6,885 bases of DNA, from NCBI GenBank assembly GCA_023387375.1, contig JAEWIE010000029.1:1-6885 (forward strand). Direction: 5' to 3'. This stretch comes from Bacteroidota bacterium (GTDB lineage: Bacteria > Bacteroidota > Bacteroidia > Flavobacteriales > Weeksellaceae). Both the position numbers and the translations under genes were made by a program. Position 1 is the first letter of the stretch. The number at the start of each line of letters is the position of its first letter. Positions 5,753 to 6,885 of this stretch are shown piece after piece. Under the pieces are notes generated by a model that worked only from the letters and a program-made list of their open reading frames with translations, had not been told where the DNA came from and searched no databases.

Positions 5753-6885
5753 ATGAAAAAGAAGTTCACCCTGAAAAAAGCCCTTTACATTTTCCTAGGT
5801 CTTATCCTGGCCATAGGCCTCATTTCAGGAATCTCTTACCTTATCAGCTCTAACTCAAGTAAGAGTGAAGTGTTTCTAACCAAAAAACCAGTTATCAAAG
5901 ACATGGACGATAAGGTGATGGCCACAGGAAAGATTGTTCCTAGAGAAGAAATTGAAATCAAGCCGAACATGCCTGGAATTATCAATAAAATTCTAGTCAA
6001 AGAAGGAGACCATGTGACGGAAGGACAGCTGATCGCGACACTTCAAATTGTACCGAGTGTACAGAACGTAAACGCATCTATGCAAGAAGTCCACAATGCA
6101 AATCTTCAAATTAGCAATGCAAAAGTAAACCTTGCAAATCAGAAACAGCAGTTTGATATGCAACAAAAGCTCTACACACAAGGCGTTATTTCAAAACAAG
6201 AATTCCTTACCGCTCAGCAGCAACTCCAAAGCGCACAGATTCAATTAAACAACGCTAACCAACAACTTTCTACAGCGAGAAAAAGTCTTCAAATTGCAAG
6301 AACGGGAGTAACTCCTGAACTTCAAGGCATGGCTACTACACAGATTCGTTCAAAAGCTACAGGAACTGTTTTAGACGTGCCTGTAAAAGTGGGAAGTCAG
6401 GTAATTGAAGCGAACTCCTTTAACGCGGGTACCACCATTGCTTCTGTAGCTAATTTAAATTCTCTTATATTTGAAGGACAGATCGATGAAGCTCAGGCTG
6501 GAAAGCTAAAAGAAGGCATGGATTTAAACATCATCATTGGAGCACTTCAAAACAAAAAATTCCCAGGTAAACTTACCATGATTGCTCCTAAGGGAGTCGA
6601 TGAAAACGGGACCATTAAATTCCCGGTGGAAGGAGATGTCTTCAATCCTGACAACGAATACATCAGAGCTGGATTTTCAGCAAATGGCGAAATAGTGCTT
6701 AGTTCTCAAAAAAATGCACTACTTTTGGAAGAGTCTCTTATTCAATATGAAAAAGTCAATGGAAAGGACACTCCTTTCGTTGAAGTGAAACAACCGGACG
6801 GTTCCTTTAAGAAACGCACTGTAAAGTTAGGAGCTAGTGACGGAATCAATGTTCAAATCTTATCTGGTATTACAAAAGACTCTGA
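5753..6885 (+). CDS. MacA/HlyD-type periplasmic adaptor protein, 3'-truncated by the window edge
   Basis: This is a periplasmic adaptor (membrane fusion protein) that links the inner-membrane ABC pump to an outer-membrane TolC-type channel. From the ATG at 5753 there are 377 codons with no stop before the edge, probably most of the protein. A Lys-rich N-terminus leads into one membrane anchor (about 9-31) without a lipobox cysteine. Next come a first lipoyl half (about 58-98, with KILVKEGDHVTEGQLIATL), a Gln-rich alpha-helical hairpin (about 103-184), a second lipoyl half (about 197-235, SKATGTVLDVPVKVG), a beta-barrel (about 237-315), and the start of the membrane-proximal domain. The hairpin tip is LYTQGVISKQEF (140-151): Leu140 and Ser147 fit the Leu and Ser of the TolC-contacting RLS motif, but the arginine position holds Met136. 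It follows the second permease after 28 bp. An RND-pump adaptor is the alternative by sequence, but the neighbours are ABC subunits. Confidence 0.93.
   Translation, partial: MKKKFTLKKALYIFLGLILAIGLISGISYLISSNSSKSEVFLTKKPVIKDMDDKVMATGKIVPREEIEIKPNMPGIINKILVKEGDHVTEGQLIATLQIVPSVQNVNASMQEVHNANLQISNAKVNLANQKQQFDMQQKLYTQGVISKQEFLTAQQQLQSAQIQLNNANQQLSTARKSLQIARTGVTPELQGMATTQIRSKATGTVLDVPVKVGSQVIEANSFNAGTTIASVANLNSLIFEGQIDEAQAGKLKEGMDLNIIIGALQNKKFPGKLTMIAPKGVDENGTIKFPVEGDVFNPDNEYIRAGFSANGEIVLSSQKNALLLEESLIQYEKVNGKDTPFVEVKQPDGSFKKRTVKLGASDGINVQILSGITKDS

Noticed and set aside
5993..6181. 62-codon minus-strand ORF opposite the adaptor gene
   Set aside because: It is antisense to the lipoyl and hairpin coding region of a clear adaptor protein.

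Overview
This AT-rich window comes from a Bacteroidota chromosome, most likely a flavobacterium (Flavobacteriaceae or Weeksellaceae, such as Flavobacterium or Chryseobacterium relatives). The evidence is the close resemblance I recognise from memory of the NrdB/NrdA proteins to flavobacterial ones, the nrdB-before-nrdA order, the lack of Shine-Dalgarno sequences before the genes, one perfect Bacteroidota-type -7 box (TAnnTTTG), and an ABC exporter split into separate ATPase, permease, permease and adaptor genes.

Layout. Bases 1-1837 hold a minus-strand ribonucleotide reductase operon. nrdB (1837-863, complete, 324 aa) is followed by nrdA (start at 788, running off the left edge after 262 codons). 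Bases 1838-2437 are a 600-bp divergent intergenic region with no convincing gene. It holds a dense set of palindromes, a hairpin with a T-tract, a DnaA-box-like site and a -7 box, all on the nrdB side. Bases 2438-6885 hold a plus-strand operon for a MacAB-type tripartite ABC efflux system: ATPase (230 aa), two paralogous MacB/FtsX-type permeases (409 and 422 aa), and a MacA/HlyD-type periplasmic adaptor that runs off the right edge after 377 codons. The gaps are 60, 35 and 28 bp, so the genes are probably co-transcribed.

How the genes work together. NrdA (catalytic) and NrdB (radical-generating) together reduce ribonucleotides to deoxyribonucleotides. NrdB carries residues that fit subclass Id, the manganese-dependent, superoxide-activated type described for Flavobacterium johnsoniae. 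Neither protein shows an N-terminal ATP-cone, so the usual dATP on/off switch seems to be missing. In the export operon, the ATPase would power a permease pair, probably a heterodimer, and the adaptor would connect it to an outer-membrane TolC-type channel that is not in this window. The substrate cannot be read from the sequence.

I see no mobile element, CRISPR array, tRNA or rRNA. The two operons look like ordinary chromosomal genes. The points most worth a second look are the class Id signature in NrdB, the lack of ATP-cones, and the structured nrdB leader.
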